From NCBI RefSeq assembly GCF_010726085.1, contig NZ_AP022560.1, positions 1,550,001 through 1,614,000 of the forward strand: DNA of 64,000 bases, read 5' to 3'. Source of the DNA: Mycolicibacterium moriokaense. Lineage in GTDB: Bacteria > Actinomycetota > Actinomycetes > Mycobacteriales > Mycobacteriaceae. Under the pieces are notes generated by a model. The model did no database searches. It was given only the letters and a program-made list of their open reading frames with translations, and had not been told where the DNA came from. A program made the translations under genes and the position numbers. Below, piece by piece: positions 34,476 to 43,606 of the stretch (its first letter is position 1; each line of letters starts with the position of its first letter).

Positions 34476-35866
34476 GGCGTGTCCTTACGCAGCAGCGTTT
34501 TCAGCGTCGCGCGTGCTCCGTCGCGATGCAGTGATTCGAGTGCCCACACATAGGCCTCGACAAACCGGGAATCGCTTGCGAGATCACCGAACACCGCGGT
34601 GTTCTCGATGAACGCGGTCGGGTTCTCCCGCTGCGATTTGGCCAGCGGCACCAGCGTGTCGGCCAGCTGGTCCTGGACGTCGATCGGCTCGCCCTGTTCG
34701 TCGACGCCTTCGGCGTAACGCGCCCAGCTGGCGACGGTCGCCGCCGACAGTCGCACGGGTGCACCGGTCCTGAGGTTCTCCCTTATCACGGGAAGCAGCC
34801 ACTTCGGGATCCGGTCCGATGAGCCGAAGCACAGCCGTGCGATCGTGTCCTTCACGCCGGGATTGGCGAACCGTTCGATCAGCGTGCGTTTGTAGTCGGG
34901 CAGGTCGATACCGGGCACCGGCTTCAGCGTCGGAGTGGCCTCGGTGTCCATGTATCGCATCAGGAACTCGGCGAACAACGGGTCGCCCGCGGCATCGTGC
35001 ACAAGCCGATATCCCGCCAAATATCCGAAGTAGCAAAGACTTTGGTGGCTGGCGTTGAGCAGTCGCAGTTTCATCAACTCGTACGGGGTGACGTCGTCGA
35101 CCATCAACACGTCTACCTTCTCCAACGGCGGACGGCCATCGGAGAAGTCGTCCTCCAGCACCCAGGACGTGAACGGTTCGGCAGCGACGGGCCAGCGGTC
35201 CTCTTGGCCGAACTCCTTTTCGACGACGGCGATGACGTCGGGCGTGGTGACCGGCGTGATGCGGTCGACCATCGAATTGGGGAACTTGGTGTGCGCGTTC
35301 ATCCACTCGCCGAGGCCCGGATACAGCCGCTCGGCGTAGGTGGTGAACGCATGGTGGGCGACTTCGCCGTTACCCTCGATGTTGTCGCAGGACACGATCG
35401 TCGGCGACCCGACACCGCGTTCACGCCGACGCGCCAATGCCGATGCGACGAGGCCGAACACGTGCGGACCACCGTCGGGAAGGGCGTCGATGTTGTACCC
35501 ACCCTCGGTGATGGTCAGCGAGATGATGCGGGTGCTCGGCTCGGCCAACAGCTCGATCACCGATTCGGGATCGTCGGGCGCATAGCGGTAGTCGACGATC
35601 GATCCGACGACGCGTGCGTCGCGGCTGCCGTCGGGATTCTCGAGCACGAGCGTGTACAGCCCGTCCTGCGCGGCCATCACCTCGGCCATCTTGCGATCCG
35701 CGGGCATCACGCCGACGCCGCAGATGCCCCAGTCCTTCGCGAGCCCCATCTCCAGCAGGCGATCGATGTATATCGCCTGGTGCGCACGGTGAAACCCGCC
35801 GACTCCGAAATGGACTATGCCGACGCCGATCTCGTTGCGGTCATAGCTCGGTCTACTGAGCGTCAT
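34472..35866 (-). CDS. mannitol dehydrogenase family protein
   Basis: 464 residues, typical of long-chain polyol-specific dehydrogenases. N-terminal NAD domain (GIVHFGVGGFHRAHQAIYIDRLLE) and the catalytic triad region KLRLLNASHQSL (Lys, Asn, His). It would oxidise D-mannitol to D-fructose, or arabinitol/sorbitol analogues. It overlaps both flanking genes by 4 bp, showing a tightly coupled polyol operon with the zinc dehydrogenase and the kinase. Confidence 0.92.
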   Translation of the reverse strand: MTLSRPSYDRNEIGVGIVHFGVGGFHRAHQAIYIDRLLEMGLAKDWGICGVGVMPADRKMAEVMAAQDGLYTLVLENPDGSRDARVVGSIVDYRYAPDDPESVIELLAEPSTRIISLTITEGGYNIDALPDGGPHVFGLVASALARRRERGVGSPTIVSCDNIEGNGEVAHHAFTTYAERLYPGLGEWMNAHTKFPNSMVDRITPVTTPDVIAVVEKEFGQEDRWPVAAEPFTSWVLEDDFSDGRPPLEKVDVLMVDDVTPYELMKLRLLNASHQSLCYFGYLAGYRLVHDAAGDPLFAEFLMRYMDTEATPTLKPVPGIDLPDYKRTLIERFANPGVKDTIARLCFGSSDRIPKWLLPVIRENLRTGAPVRLSAATVASWARYAEGVDEQGEPIDVQDQLADTLVPLAKSQRENPTAFIENTAVFGDLASDSRFVEAYVWALESLHRDGARATLKTLLRKDTP

Positions 35867-36909
35867 GACACCGTCACCACTGACTTGACGCTACCCGGGA
35901 TCCGGTCGGAGTCCAGTGCCTCGGCGGCCTTCTCCAGCGGGAAGCGGGCGGTCACCATGGCGTCGAGGTCGACGCGCCCGGACTCCGCCAGTGCGATCGC
36001 CGTCGGCCAGGTGTTGGCGTACCGGAACACCCCGGTCAGCACCAGCTCACGGTTCTGGATGAGCTGCGTCGGCAACTCCATGGTCTCGGCGCCCGAGCCG
36101 ACCAGGACCACTCGGCCCGCGGGCCGTACCGCGCGGATGCCGGCTGCGACGGCCGCTGCGGCGCCGGAGGCATCGATGAACGCGTCGACCATCAGTTCGT
36201 CGGTCTGCTCGACGGTGGGGTCGACGACTGCGGTGGCGCCGAACGCTAGTGCGCGGTCGCGACGGGTCCGGTCGGGATCGCTGACCACGATGTCCGTCGC
36301 GCCGTAGGCACGGGACAGCTGGGTCACCACGATGCCGATGGGACCAGCGCCGGCGATCAGCACCGCTCGCCCCGGACCGTCGAGCTCGGCCTTGCGGATC
36401 GCGGCGATGCCGACGGACAACGGTTCGCAGAGCGCCGCGGCGTCGTCGGACATCGAGTCAGGCACCGGATGCGCGAACTCCGCGCCGATGGTCACGTAGT
36501 CGCACAGCGCACCGTCCACCGGCGGCGTGGCGAAGAAGCGCATGTGTGGGCACAGGTTGTAGTGGCCGCGCCGCGTCTCCTCGCTGTCCGGGTCGGGACG
36601 CTGCGGTTCGATGGACACCCGCTGACCGATGCGCGACGGGTCGACCGATTCGCCGACGCCGACGATGGTGCCCGCCGCCTCATGTCCGAGGACCAGGGGC
36701 GCTTCCACGACGAAGCCACCCACTCGCCCATGCCGGTAGTAGTGCGTATCCGAGCCGCAGACCCCCACCGACGAGACGCGTATCAGCACGTCACCCGGGC
36801 CCGGCGTCGGTATCGGCCGCTCCTCCAATTCGATCCGGCCCGCCTCGACGAGTACAGCGGCCCGCATCCGGGTACCAGGCGGAAGTGTTGTGTGCGTCAC
36901 AGTCACCAT
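35863..36909 (-). CDS. zinc-dependent alcohol dehydrogenase (sorbitol/L-iditol dehydrogenase-like)
   Basis: About 348 residues. GroES-like domain with catalytic zinc ligands in GVCGSDTHYYRHG and LVLGHEAAG, and NAD domain VLIAGAGPIGIVVTQLSRAYGA. The structural-zinc lobe is reduced (YNLCPHMRFFATPP), as in sorbitol dehydrogenases. First gene of the minus-strand polyol operon. The ATG given (MVTVTHTT) is 14 codons upstream of a second possible one. TGAGCA repeats in the divergent promoter suggest SorC control. Confidence 0.9.
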   Translation of the reverse strand: MVTVTHTTLPPGTRMRAAVLVEAGRIELEERPIPTPGPGDVLIRVSSVGVCGSDTHYYRHGRVGGFVVEAPLVLGHEAAGTIVGVGESVDPSRIGQRVSIEPQRPDPDSEETRRGHYNLCPHMRFFATPPVDGALCDYVTIGAEFAHPVPDSMSDDAAALCEPLSVGIAAIRKAELDGPGRAVLIAGAGPIGIVVTQLSRAYGATDIVVSDPDRTRRDRALAFGATAVVDPTVEQTDELMVDAFIDASGAAAAVAAGIRAVRPAGRVVLVGSGAETMELPTQLIQNRELVLTGVFRYANTWPTAIALAESGRVDLDAMVTARFPLEKAAEALDSDRIPGSVKSVVTVS

Positions 36910-36919
36910 GTTAGCGTTA

Positions 36920-36953
36920 TGAGCATCTACTCGCACCCCTGAGCAAATGCTCA
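36920..36953. promoter_or_regulatory. TGAGCA repeats, candidate SorC-type operator
   Basis: TGAGCA occurs at 36920 and 36940, exactly 20 bp apart, and TGCTCA at 36948. The last two form an inverted repeat with a 2-bp spacer that covers the first possible ATG of the regulator. This is the only notable structure between the two divergent operons. Confidence 0.55.
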
Positions 36954-38005
36954 CGCTTACGAGGGAAAGTGGGGCGGCATTCGTGACCGCATCGACGTCG
37001 AACGGTGAGGTGGCCGGGACGGTCACCGCGCAGCATCGTGGCTCGTCGCCAGCGGACCTTCGGCTCGCCTTGCGGGCGGCGACGCTGTACTACCTCGACG
37101 GCTTGACCCAGGCCGAGATCGCCGCGCGGCTCGGGGTCTCGCGGCCGACGGCGGGCCGGCTGGTGGCGCGGGCCAAGGCCAAGGGTCTGGTGCGCATCGA
37201 GGTCGTCGTGCCGCCGAACATGAGCGACGATCTGCACGCCGAGGAGGAGCGCGAACTCGAACGCCGTTTCGGTCTCACCGAAGCGGTCGTGGCCGGACAC
37301 GGCGTCGATGGCGGCTCGCCAGGGCGACCGGCGGCGTATGCCAGCGTGGGTCGCGCGGCGGCCGCGCTGCTGTTACGCAGGATCGCACCCGACGACGTCC
37401 TCGGATTCACCTGGGGGCCTGAGCAAGTCGCGGTGGCGACGGCGTTGACGCCGGGCGTCGCCAGCTGTAAAGCGGTGGTGCAACTCGACGGCGCCATGTC
37501 GACCGCCACATACCAGACCGGCACGGAGCTCATTCTCAGCCGGTGCGCAGACATGTTGCGCGCCAGCACGATCCGGCTGCCCGCACCGCTGTACGCCGAT
37601 CCGTCGACCGTCGCCTCGATGCGTAGCGACTCCGTGATCTCGCGAACGTTGGAAGCGGGTCGGCACGCCGACGTCATGCTGTTCGGCGTCGGCGCGGTTT
37701 CGACGTCCACGACGCTGTTCGAAGGCAGCTATCTCGACATCCGGATGCTCGACGAGCTGATCTCGCGGGGCGCGGTGGGGGAGATCGGCGGCCGGTTCTT
37801 CGACGCAGACGGCGTCGCCGTCGACACCGAACTCCAGCAGCGCGCGGTATCCGTGCCGCTCGAGGACATTCGCCGCTGCCAGAAGTCGATCCTCATCTCC
37901 AGCGGCGAAACCAAGTACGCCGCCACGCTCGGCGCGCTGCGCGGAGAGCTGGCCAAGCTTCTGGTCTGTGACATCGACTGTGCCCGTTGGCTACTGGCCC
38001 AATGA
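36947..38005 (+). CDS. SorC/DeoR-type sugar-binding transcriptional regulator
   Basis: 352 residues at most. The N-terminal helix-turn-helix (YYLDGLTQAEIAARLGVSRPTAGRLVARAKAKGLV, ~45-78) is followed by a SorC effector domain resembling sugar-phosphate isomerases (AAALLLRRIAPDDVLGFTWG, GVGAVSTSTTLFEGSYLD, ILISSGETKYAATLGALR). The ATG lies inside an inverted repeat, so the GTG at 36983 may be the real start. It heads the ABC operon: its stop overlaps an ATG preceding the binding-protein gene. It probably responds to a polyol or its phosphate. Confidence 0.88.
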   Translation: MLTLTRESGAAFVTASTSNGEVAGTVTAQHRGSSPADLRLALRAATLYYLDGLTQAEIAARLGVSRPTAGRLVARAKAKGLVRIEVVVPPNMSDDLHAEEERELERRFGLTEAVVAGHGVDGGSPGRPAAYASVGRAAAALLLRRIAPDDVLGFTWGPEQVAVATALTPGVASCKAVVQLDGAMSTATYQTGTELILSRCADMLRASTIRLPAPLYADPSTVASMRSDSVISRTLEAGRHADVMLFGVGAVSTSTTLFEGSYLDIRMLDELISRGAVGEIGGRFFDADGVAVDTELQQRAVSVPLEDIRRCQKSILISSGETKYAATLGALRGELAKLLVCDIDCARWLLAQ

Positions 38006-38016
38006 AAGGTGAAGTG

Positions 38017-39390
38017 ATGCTCGATTCGATAAGGGGCCTGAAACGATGGGCCGCAGGTGCGGCCGTGGCGGGCCTGACGTTGGCAGCCACCGGGTGTTCG
38101 GGCGCGGGCAGCCTCGGGGCATCCGACAATCAGGTGACGATCGCGCTGGTCTCCAACTCGCAGATGACCGACGCGCAGCAGTTGTCTTCGGAGTTCGAGA
38201 AGGAGAACCCCGGGACGAAACTGAAATTCATCACTCTGTCGGAGAACCAGGCCCGCGCAAAGATCACCATGTCGACGGCGATGGGCGGCAGTGAGTTCGA
38301 CGTCGTGATGATCAGCAACTTCGAAACGCCGCAGTGGGCGAAGGACGGCTGGCTGCTCAATCTCTCGGAGTTCGCCAAGAACACGCCGGGCTACGACGAG
38401 GACGACTTCATTCCGTCGCTACGGGAGTCGCTGTCGTACGAGGGCGATATGTACGCGGTCCCGTTCTACGGCGAGTCGTCGTTCCTGATGTACCGCAAGG
38501 ACCTTTTCGAGCAGGCCGGGATCACGGTCAACCAGGACCCGAACTACCAGCCGCAGTGGCAAGAGGTCGCCGAGTGGGCGAAGAAGCTCAAGACCGACGA
38601 CCGGGCGGGAATCTGCCTGCGCGGCAAGCCCGGTTGGGGCGAGGTGTTGGCGCCACTGGATACCGTCATCAACACCTTCGGCGGCCGCTGGTACGACGAC
38701 CAGTGGAACGCCCAACTCAACAGCCCCGAGGTGAGTAAGGCCGTCAACTTCTACGTCGACCTCATCAAGGATGCGGGCGAACTCGGTGCCTCGTCGACCG
38801 GCTTCCAGGAGTGCGCCAACCTCTTCGGTCAAGGGCAGACGGCCATGTGGTACGACGCGACGTCGGCGGTCTCGGTGCTCGAAGACCCGAAGACCTACCC
38901 CGAACTCGTCGGCAAGATCGGCTACCTGCCTGCGCCGATCGTCGAGAAGCCCGACGCGGGTTGGCTTTACACCTGGGCGTTGGGCATCCCGAAGCACGCC
39001 AAGAACCCCGAGGGGGCATGGAAGTTCATCTCGTGGATGACGAGCAAGGACTACATGAAGCTCGTCGGCGAGCAACTCGGATGGGCCCGGGTCCCGCCCG
39101 GCAGTCGGACGTCGACCTACACCGAACTGCCCGAGTACGAGGCGATTTCGCAGTCGTACGGACCGCTGACACTTCAGTCGATTGAGAACGCGACCCCGAA
39201 CAAACCCACGGTGCAGCCGGTTCCGTACACCGGGGTGCAGTTCGTCGGCATTCCTGAGTTCCAGGATCTCGGGACGCGGGTGAGCCAGCAGATCAGCGCG
39301 GCGATCGCCGGACAGAAGCCGGTGGACGACGCGCTCGCTCAAGCACAGGAATACGCCGAGGTCGTCGGCCGGACATATCAGGAGAAGTGA
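38017..39390 (+). CDS. ABC transporter solute-binding lipoprotein (polyol/sugar)
   Basis: About 457 residues. A signal with lipobox (LTLAATGC) is followed by SGAGSLG and a family 1 extracellular solute-binding fold (VTIALVSNSQMTDAQQLSSEFEKENPG, FDVVMISNFETPQWAKDGWL, MYAVPFYGESSFLMYRKDLF). The ATG at 38017 has AAAGGTGAAG before it; an ATG five codons upstream overlaps the regulator stop. It delivers its ligand to the two permeases downstream. Mannitol, sorbitol or arabitol are likely from context. Confidence 0.93.
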   Translation: MLDSIRGLKRWAAGAAVAGLTLAATGCSGAGSLGASDNQVTIALVSNSQMTDAQQLSSEFEKENPGTKLKFITLSENQARAKITMSTAMGGSEFDVVMISNFETPQWAKDGWLLNLSEFAKNTPGYDEDDFIPSLRESLSYEGDMYAVPFYGESSFLMYRKDLFEQAGITVNQDPNYQPQWQEVAEWAKKLKTDDRAGICLRGKPGWGEVLAPLDTVINTFGGRWYDDQWNAQLNSPEVSKAVNFYVDLIKDAGELGASSTGFQECANLFGQGQTAMWYDATSAVSVLEDPKTYPELVGKIGYLPAPIVEKPDAGWLYTWALGIPKHAKNPEGAWKFISWMTSKDYMKLVGEQLGWARVPPGSRTSTYTELPEYEAISQSYGPLTLQSIENATPNKPTVQPVPYTGVQFVGIPEFQDLGTRVSQQISAAIAGQKPVDDALAQAQEYAEVVGRTYQEK

Positions 39391-40367
39391 TGACTTCGCT
39401 AACCGCTGACACCCAGGCTGACGCCAGCCAGGACGCCGTGGCCGAACGGGTCCGCAAGATCAAGGAGTCCCACGGCGTAGGGGTGAGCCGCGCAGAAGCC
39501 TGGCGGCGGCGCGGCCCGCTGCTGCCCGCACTGATCTTCATGATCGCCGTCACCCAGGTCCCGTTCCTGTTCACCCTGTACTACTCGACGCTGTCGTGGA
39601 ACCTGGTGCGGCCGGGCTCGCGCCAGTTCGTCGGGGTGAGCAACTACGTCGCGGTCGCCAAGGACAGCCAGTTCTGGCGGGTCGGCCTCAACACTGTCAT
39701 CCTCATCGTTGGCGTCGTGTTGATCTCGGCGTTCCTCGGCCTGTTGCTCGCGCTGCTGTTGGATCGTGCGTTCCTGGGCCGCGGCATCGTCCGGACGCTG
39801 CTGATCACGCCGTTCCTGGTGACACCCGTTGCGGCGGCGCTGATCTGGAAGACGACCATCCTCGATCCGACGAACGGCATCCTCAACTGGGTGCTGTCGC
39901 TGGTCGGCCTTCCACCGGTGGACTGGATCGGTCAGTTCCCCTTGACCATGGTCATGGTCGAACTGATCTGGCAGTGGACGCCGTTCATGATGCTCCTGAT
40001 CCTCGCCGGCCTCCAGTCGATGCCTCGCGACATCCTGGAGGCCGGCCGAGTGGACGGTGCCGGAGCGTTCCAACTCTTCCGCGAGTTGACGCTTCCGCAT
40101 CTGCGCCGCTTCATCGAACTGGGTGTCGTGCTCGGGGCGGTCTATCTGGTGAACACCTTCGACGCCATCTACATGATGACCCAGGGCGGGCCGGGCATCG
40201 CGAGCGCGAACCTGCCTTTCTACATCTATCAACGCGCGTTCCTCGGCTTCGATATGGGCCAGGCCGCGGCAATGGGTGTGGTGGTGGTGATCTTCACAAT
40301 GATCATCGCCAGCTTCGCACTTCGGTTGATCTTCAAATCATTCTCCGGCAAGGAAGAGGCGGCCTGA
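39390..40367 (+). CDS. sugar/polyol ABC transporter permease 1
   Basis: 325 residues with six core membrane helices (PALIFMIAVTQVPFLFTLYYS, NTVILIVGVVLISAFLGLLLALLLD and on). The EAA loop that contacts the ATPase reads EAGRVDGAGAFQLFRELTLPHLRR. AGGAGA precedes the ATG, which overlaps the previous stop. Works as a heterodimer with the next gene product. Confidence 0.93.
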   Translation: MTSLTADTQADASQDAVAERVRKIKESHGVGVSRAEAWRRRGPLLPALIFMIAVTQVPFLFTLYYSTLSWNLVRPGSRQFVGVSNYVAVAKDSQFWRVGLNTVILIVGVVLISAFLGLLLALLLDRAFLGRGIVRTLLITPFLVTPVAAALIWKTTILDPTNGILNWVLSLVGLPPVDWIGQFPLTMVMVELIWQWTPFMMLLILAGLQSMPRDILEAGRVDGAGAFQLFRELTLPHLRRFIELGVVLGAVYLVNTFDAIYMMTQGGPGIASANLPFYIYQRAFLGFDMGQAAAMGVVVVIFTMIIASFALRLIFKSFSGKEEAA

Positions 40368-41236
40368 TGACAACCACGGTTGAAAGTGCCTCGGCGACAA
40401 GCGCGCCGGCGATATCTCCCAAGAAGAAGCCGCGCAGGTTCGACGCGTGGGGCGCGGTGGCGTGGCTGGTCGGGCTGGGCTTCTTCTTCCCGGTGCTCTG
40501 GATGGTGCTGACGTCCTTCAAGCAGGAGGCCGATGCGGCGACCAGCCCACCGACGCTGTTCTTCACGCCGACGCTGGATCAGTACGGGAAGGTGTTCGAT
40601 CAGGGCATCGGGCCCGCGATGCTGAACTCGGTGTGGGCCACCGGTATCTCGACGCTTCTGGTGTTGCTGCTCGGTGTACCCGCCGCGTTCGCACTGTCGT
40701 TGCGGCCGGTGCGCAAGACGCAGGACGCCCTGTTCTTCTTCATGAGCACCAAGATGCTGCCGATCGTCGCGGCGATCCTGCCGTTGTACGTGATCGTGTC
40801 CAACATCGATCTGCTGGACAACATCTGGGCACTGGTCATCCTCTACACCGCGATGAACCTGCCGATCGCGGTGTGGATGATGCGGTCGTTCTTCCTCGAG
40901 GTCCCAGGCGAACTGCTCGAAGCCGCCAGCCTGGACGGCGCCAGCCTGTGGCGGTCGGTGCGGGAGGTCATCCTGCCGCTGGTTTCGCCGGGCATCGCGG
41001 CGACCGCATTGATCTGCGTCATCTTCGCGTGGAACGAGTTCTTCTTCGCGGTGAACCTGACCGCGGTGAACGCTCAGACCATGCCGGTGTACCTCGTCGG
41101 CTTCATCGCCGGTGAGGGTCAGTACTGGGCCGTGCTGTCGGCGGCCGCGACCATGGCCGCACTTCCCGTGATCCTCTGCGGGTGGTTCGCACAGAACAAG
41201 CTCGTCCGTGGACTTTCCTTCGGCGCAATCAAATAG
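40367..41236 (+). CDS. sugar/polyol ABC transporter permease 2
   Basis: 289 residues, MalG-type. A basic cytoplasmic N-terminus (SPKKKPRRFD) precedes six helices; the EAA loop reads EAASLDGASLWRSVREVILPLVSPG. ATG overlaps the stop of permease 1 by one base. It forms the channel with permease 1 and couples to the ATPase. Confidence 0.94.
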   Translation: MTTTVESASATSAPAISPKKKPRRFDAWGAVAWLVGLGFFFPVLWMVLTSFKQEADAATSPPTLFFTPTLDQYGKVFDQGIGPAMLNSVWATGISTLLVLLLGVPAAFALSLRPVRKTQDALFFFMSTKMLPIVAAILPLYVIVSNIDLLDNIWALVILYTAMNLPIAVWMMRSFFLEVPGELLEAASLDGASLWRSVREVILPLVSPGIAATALICVIFAWNEFFFAVNLTAVNAQTMPVYLVGFIAGEGQYWAVLSAAATMAALPVILCGWFAQNKLVRGLSFGAIK

Positions 41237-41245
41237 GAGCAACCA

Positions 41246-42325
41246 ATGGCATCGATCACCTACAACAACGCCACCTGCATCTACGAGGGTTCGGACAAGC
41301 TCGCGGTCGACTCGCTCAACCTCGACATCCAAGACGGCGAGTTCGTCGTCCTGGTCGGTCCGTCGGGATCCGGTAAGAGCACGGCGCTGCGCATGCTGGC
41401 CGGCCTCGAAGACATCGACGAGGGCACCATCGAGATCGGCGGCAAGAACATGGTCGGCGTGCCGTCCAAAGACCGCGACATCGCGATGGTGTTCCAGAAC
41501 TACGCGCTGTACCCGAACAAGACGGTCGCCGAGAACATGGGCTTCGCGCTGAAGCTGCGCGGGGTGTCCGCCGACGAGCGTCGTCGCAAGGTCGAAGAGG
41601 CCGCCAAGATCCTCGACCTCACCGAGTTCCTGGATCGCAAGCCGGCCAAGCTTTCCGGTGGTCAGCGGCAGCGCGTCGCGATGGGTCGCGCGATCGTGCG
41701 TGAGCCGCAGGTGTTCTGCATGGACGAGCCGCTCTCGAACCTCGACGCCAAACTGCGTGTGCAGACGCGCACCCAGATCGCCGCGCTGCAAAGGCGTCTC
41801 GGCACGACCACCGTCTACGTCACCCACGATCAGGTGGAGGCGATGACGATGGGGGATCGGGTGGCGGTGCTGCGGTTCGGCAAGCTACAGCAGTTCGCGT
41901 CGCCGAACGAGCTGTACGACCGACCGGCCAACGCGTTCGTCGCGGGCTTCATCGGATCGCCCGCCATGAACCTCGTCACCCTGCCCGTCGCCTCCGACGG
42001 CGTAAAGATCGGCGACTCCACACTGGAATTGGAGCGCGCCGACATCAGCAAGCTGAGCGAGGCGGGCCTGTCGGAGGTCACCGTCGGCATCCGGCCCGAG
42101 CAGTTGGAGCTCAGCGATTCGGGTGGTGTGGACGTCGTCGTCGACCTGGTCGAGGATCTCGGCAGCGAGGCATACGTCTACACCCACGCGGGCAGCGGCG
42201 TCGAGCTCGTCGCGCGGTGCAACCCGCGCACGGCGCCCAGGCTCGCCGAGACGGTCAAGCTGCGCAAGCATCCCGACGGGATGGTGCATCTCTTCCACCC
42301 CGAGTCAGGTGAGCGATTGAACTGA
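41246..42325 (+). CDS. ABC transporter ATP-binding protein (MalK/UgpC type)
   Basis: 359 residues. Nucleotide-binding domain: Walker A GPSGSGKST (~41-49), signature LSGGQRQRVA, Walker B VFCMDEPLSNLD, switch His in VTHDQ. The C-terminal TOBE/OB region (~240-355) contains VTVGIRPEQLEL and PDGMVHLFHPESGERLN, typical of MsmX/MalK proteins that energise CUT1 importers. AGGAG before the ATG, 9 bp after permease 2. Confidence 0.95.
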   Translation: MASITYNNATCIYEGSDKLAVDSLNLDIQDGEFVVLVGPSGSGKSTALRMLAGLEDIDEGTIEIGGKNMVGVPSKDRDIAMVFQNYALYPNKTVAENMGFALKLRGVSADERRRKVEEAAKILDLTEFLDRKPAKLSGGQRQRVAMGRAIVREPQVFCMDEPLSNLDAKLRVQTRTQIAALQRRLGTTTVYVTHDQVEAMTMGDRVAVLRFGKLQQFASPNELYDRPANAFVAGFIGSPAMNLVTLPVASDGVKIGDSTLELERADISKLSEAGLSEVTVGIRPEQLELSDSGGVDVVVDLVEDLGSEAYVYTHAGSGVELVARCNPRTAPRLAETVKLRKHPDGMVHLFHPESGERLN

Positions 42326-42327
42326 GC

Positions 42328-43593
42328 ATGCGAGCGCCGGAATTCCGTCTACGGACACCGACTCCGGGACTTTTGGCGCTGCCGTGGGACCGGCCTCTTG
42401 AGGGGTGGACCGTTCCCGAGGTCCCGTTGCGTGACATCGCGGTGGGACCCAGCAGGCACCTGGTGAAGTTCGTCGACGCCGACGGTGCACTGTGGGCGGT
42501 CAAGGACATGCCGCGGCGGATCGCGGTCAAGGAGTACGACGTGCTGCGCCGGCTCGAGGAGATGGGTCTGCCCGCGGTGCGCCCCGCGGGCATCGTGTTG
42601 CAGCCCGAGTTCGACACCGCCATCCTCGTCACCCGCTACCTCGAGGGGTCCTGGCAGTATCGGCGGCTGTTCATGCGGCTGCCCCCGGACCAACCCAAAC
42701 ATCGCGCGCGGCTGCTCGACGGGATGGCCGGCCTGCTGGTCGAATTGCATCGGCACGGGGTGTTCTGGGGCGACTGCTCGCTGGCCAACACGCTGTTCTC
42801 CCGTGACGGTCAGCTGCTGCAGGCATGGCTGGTCGACGCCGAGACCTCCGAGATCCATCCGTCGCTGAGCCGCGGGCAGCGTGAACACGACCTCGACATC
42901 ATGTCCGAGAACGTGGCGATGGGAATGGTCGATCTCGCCGAGCGGTTCGGGCGGACGGCCTTGGAGGACGTGTTGATCGCCGAGGTGGACCACGCCAGGG
43001 CCCGCTACGACATGCTCTGGGACGCCCTGCACGCCGAACCGGTCTTCGACTTCACCGACCGGTACCGCGTCGAGGGAACCGTGCGCCGCCTCAACGAGCT
43101 CGGTTTCGCCGTCGACGAGGTGACGCTCGCACCGGTGAGTGAGGACCCACAACAACTCAGAATCCGTGTGGCCGTGGGCGATCGGCGATACCACGCCCAG
43201 CGGCTGCAACAACTCACCGGGCTGGACGTTGGTGAGGGGCAGGCTCAAATACTGCTCGGCGACCTGCTGGCCTACCAGGCGCAGTTGGCGCGCGAGGCCG
43301 GCCATGACGTCGACGAGTCGACCGCGGCGCGACTGTGGGTGATCGAGGTGCTGACCCCGTACGAACGGCTGGCGCACGACGTCGTCAACCGCAGGGGCAC
43401 CCCCGTCCAGGCCTATTGCGATCTGCTGGAGGTGCGCTGGTTGCTGAGCGAGCAGGCAGGTCACGACGTGGGCACCAACAAGGCGCTCGCCGCACTGGCG
43501 CGCGACGTCATCCCCACCGACTCCGCGGCGAAGATGGCCATCGCCGAGACGCCCACGCAGCCGTTCGAAGCACTAGCAGATGGCGATGTGTGA
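42328..43593 (+). CDS. DUF4032 protein with kinase-like N-terminal domain
   Basis: 421 residues. The first ~250 look like a protein-kinase-fold (Kdo/WaaP-like) small-molecule kinase: LWAVKDMPRRIAVKEYDVLRRLEEMGLPAVRPAG, and the loop HRHGVFWGDCSLANTLFSRDG...AWLVDAETSE, where HRD is replaced by GDCSLANTLF and the metal Asp sits in VDAE. The C-terminal DUF4032 domain follows. It starts 2 bp after the ATPase gene, so it is part of the importer operon. Whether it phosphorylates the imported polyol is an open guess. Confidence 0.8.
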   Translation: MRAPEFRLRTPTPGLLALPWDRPLEGWTVPEVPLRDIAVGPSRHLVKFVDADGALWAVKDMPRRIAVKEYDVLRRLEEMGLPAVRPAGIVLQPEFDTAILVTRYLEGSWQYRRLFMRLPPDQPKHRARLLDGMAGLLVELHRHGVFWGDCSLANTLFSRDGQLLQAWLVDAETSEIHPSLSRGQREHDLDIMSENVAMGMVDLAERFGRTALEDVLIAEVDHARARYDMLWDALHAEPVFDFTDRYRVEGTVRRLNELGFAVDEVTLAPVSEDPQQLRIRVAVGDRRYHAQRLQQLTGLDVGEGQAQILLGDLLAYQAQLAREAGHDVDESTAARLWVIEVLTPYERLAHDVVNRRGTPVQAYCDLLEVRWLLSEQAGHDVGTNKALAALARDVIPTDSAAKMAIAETPTQPFEALADGDV

Positions 43594-43606
43594 CAACGCC
43601 TTTCGG

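Noticed and set aside
40229..41827. 532-codon minus-strand frame opposite permease 2 and the ATPase
   Set aside because: It spans two well-defined genes and their junction, lacks any motif and has antisense composition.
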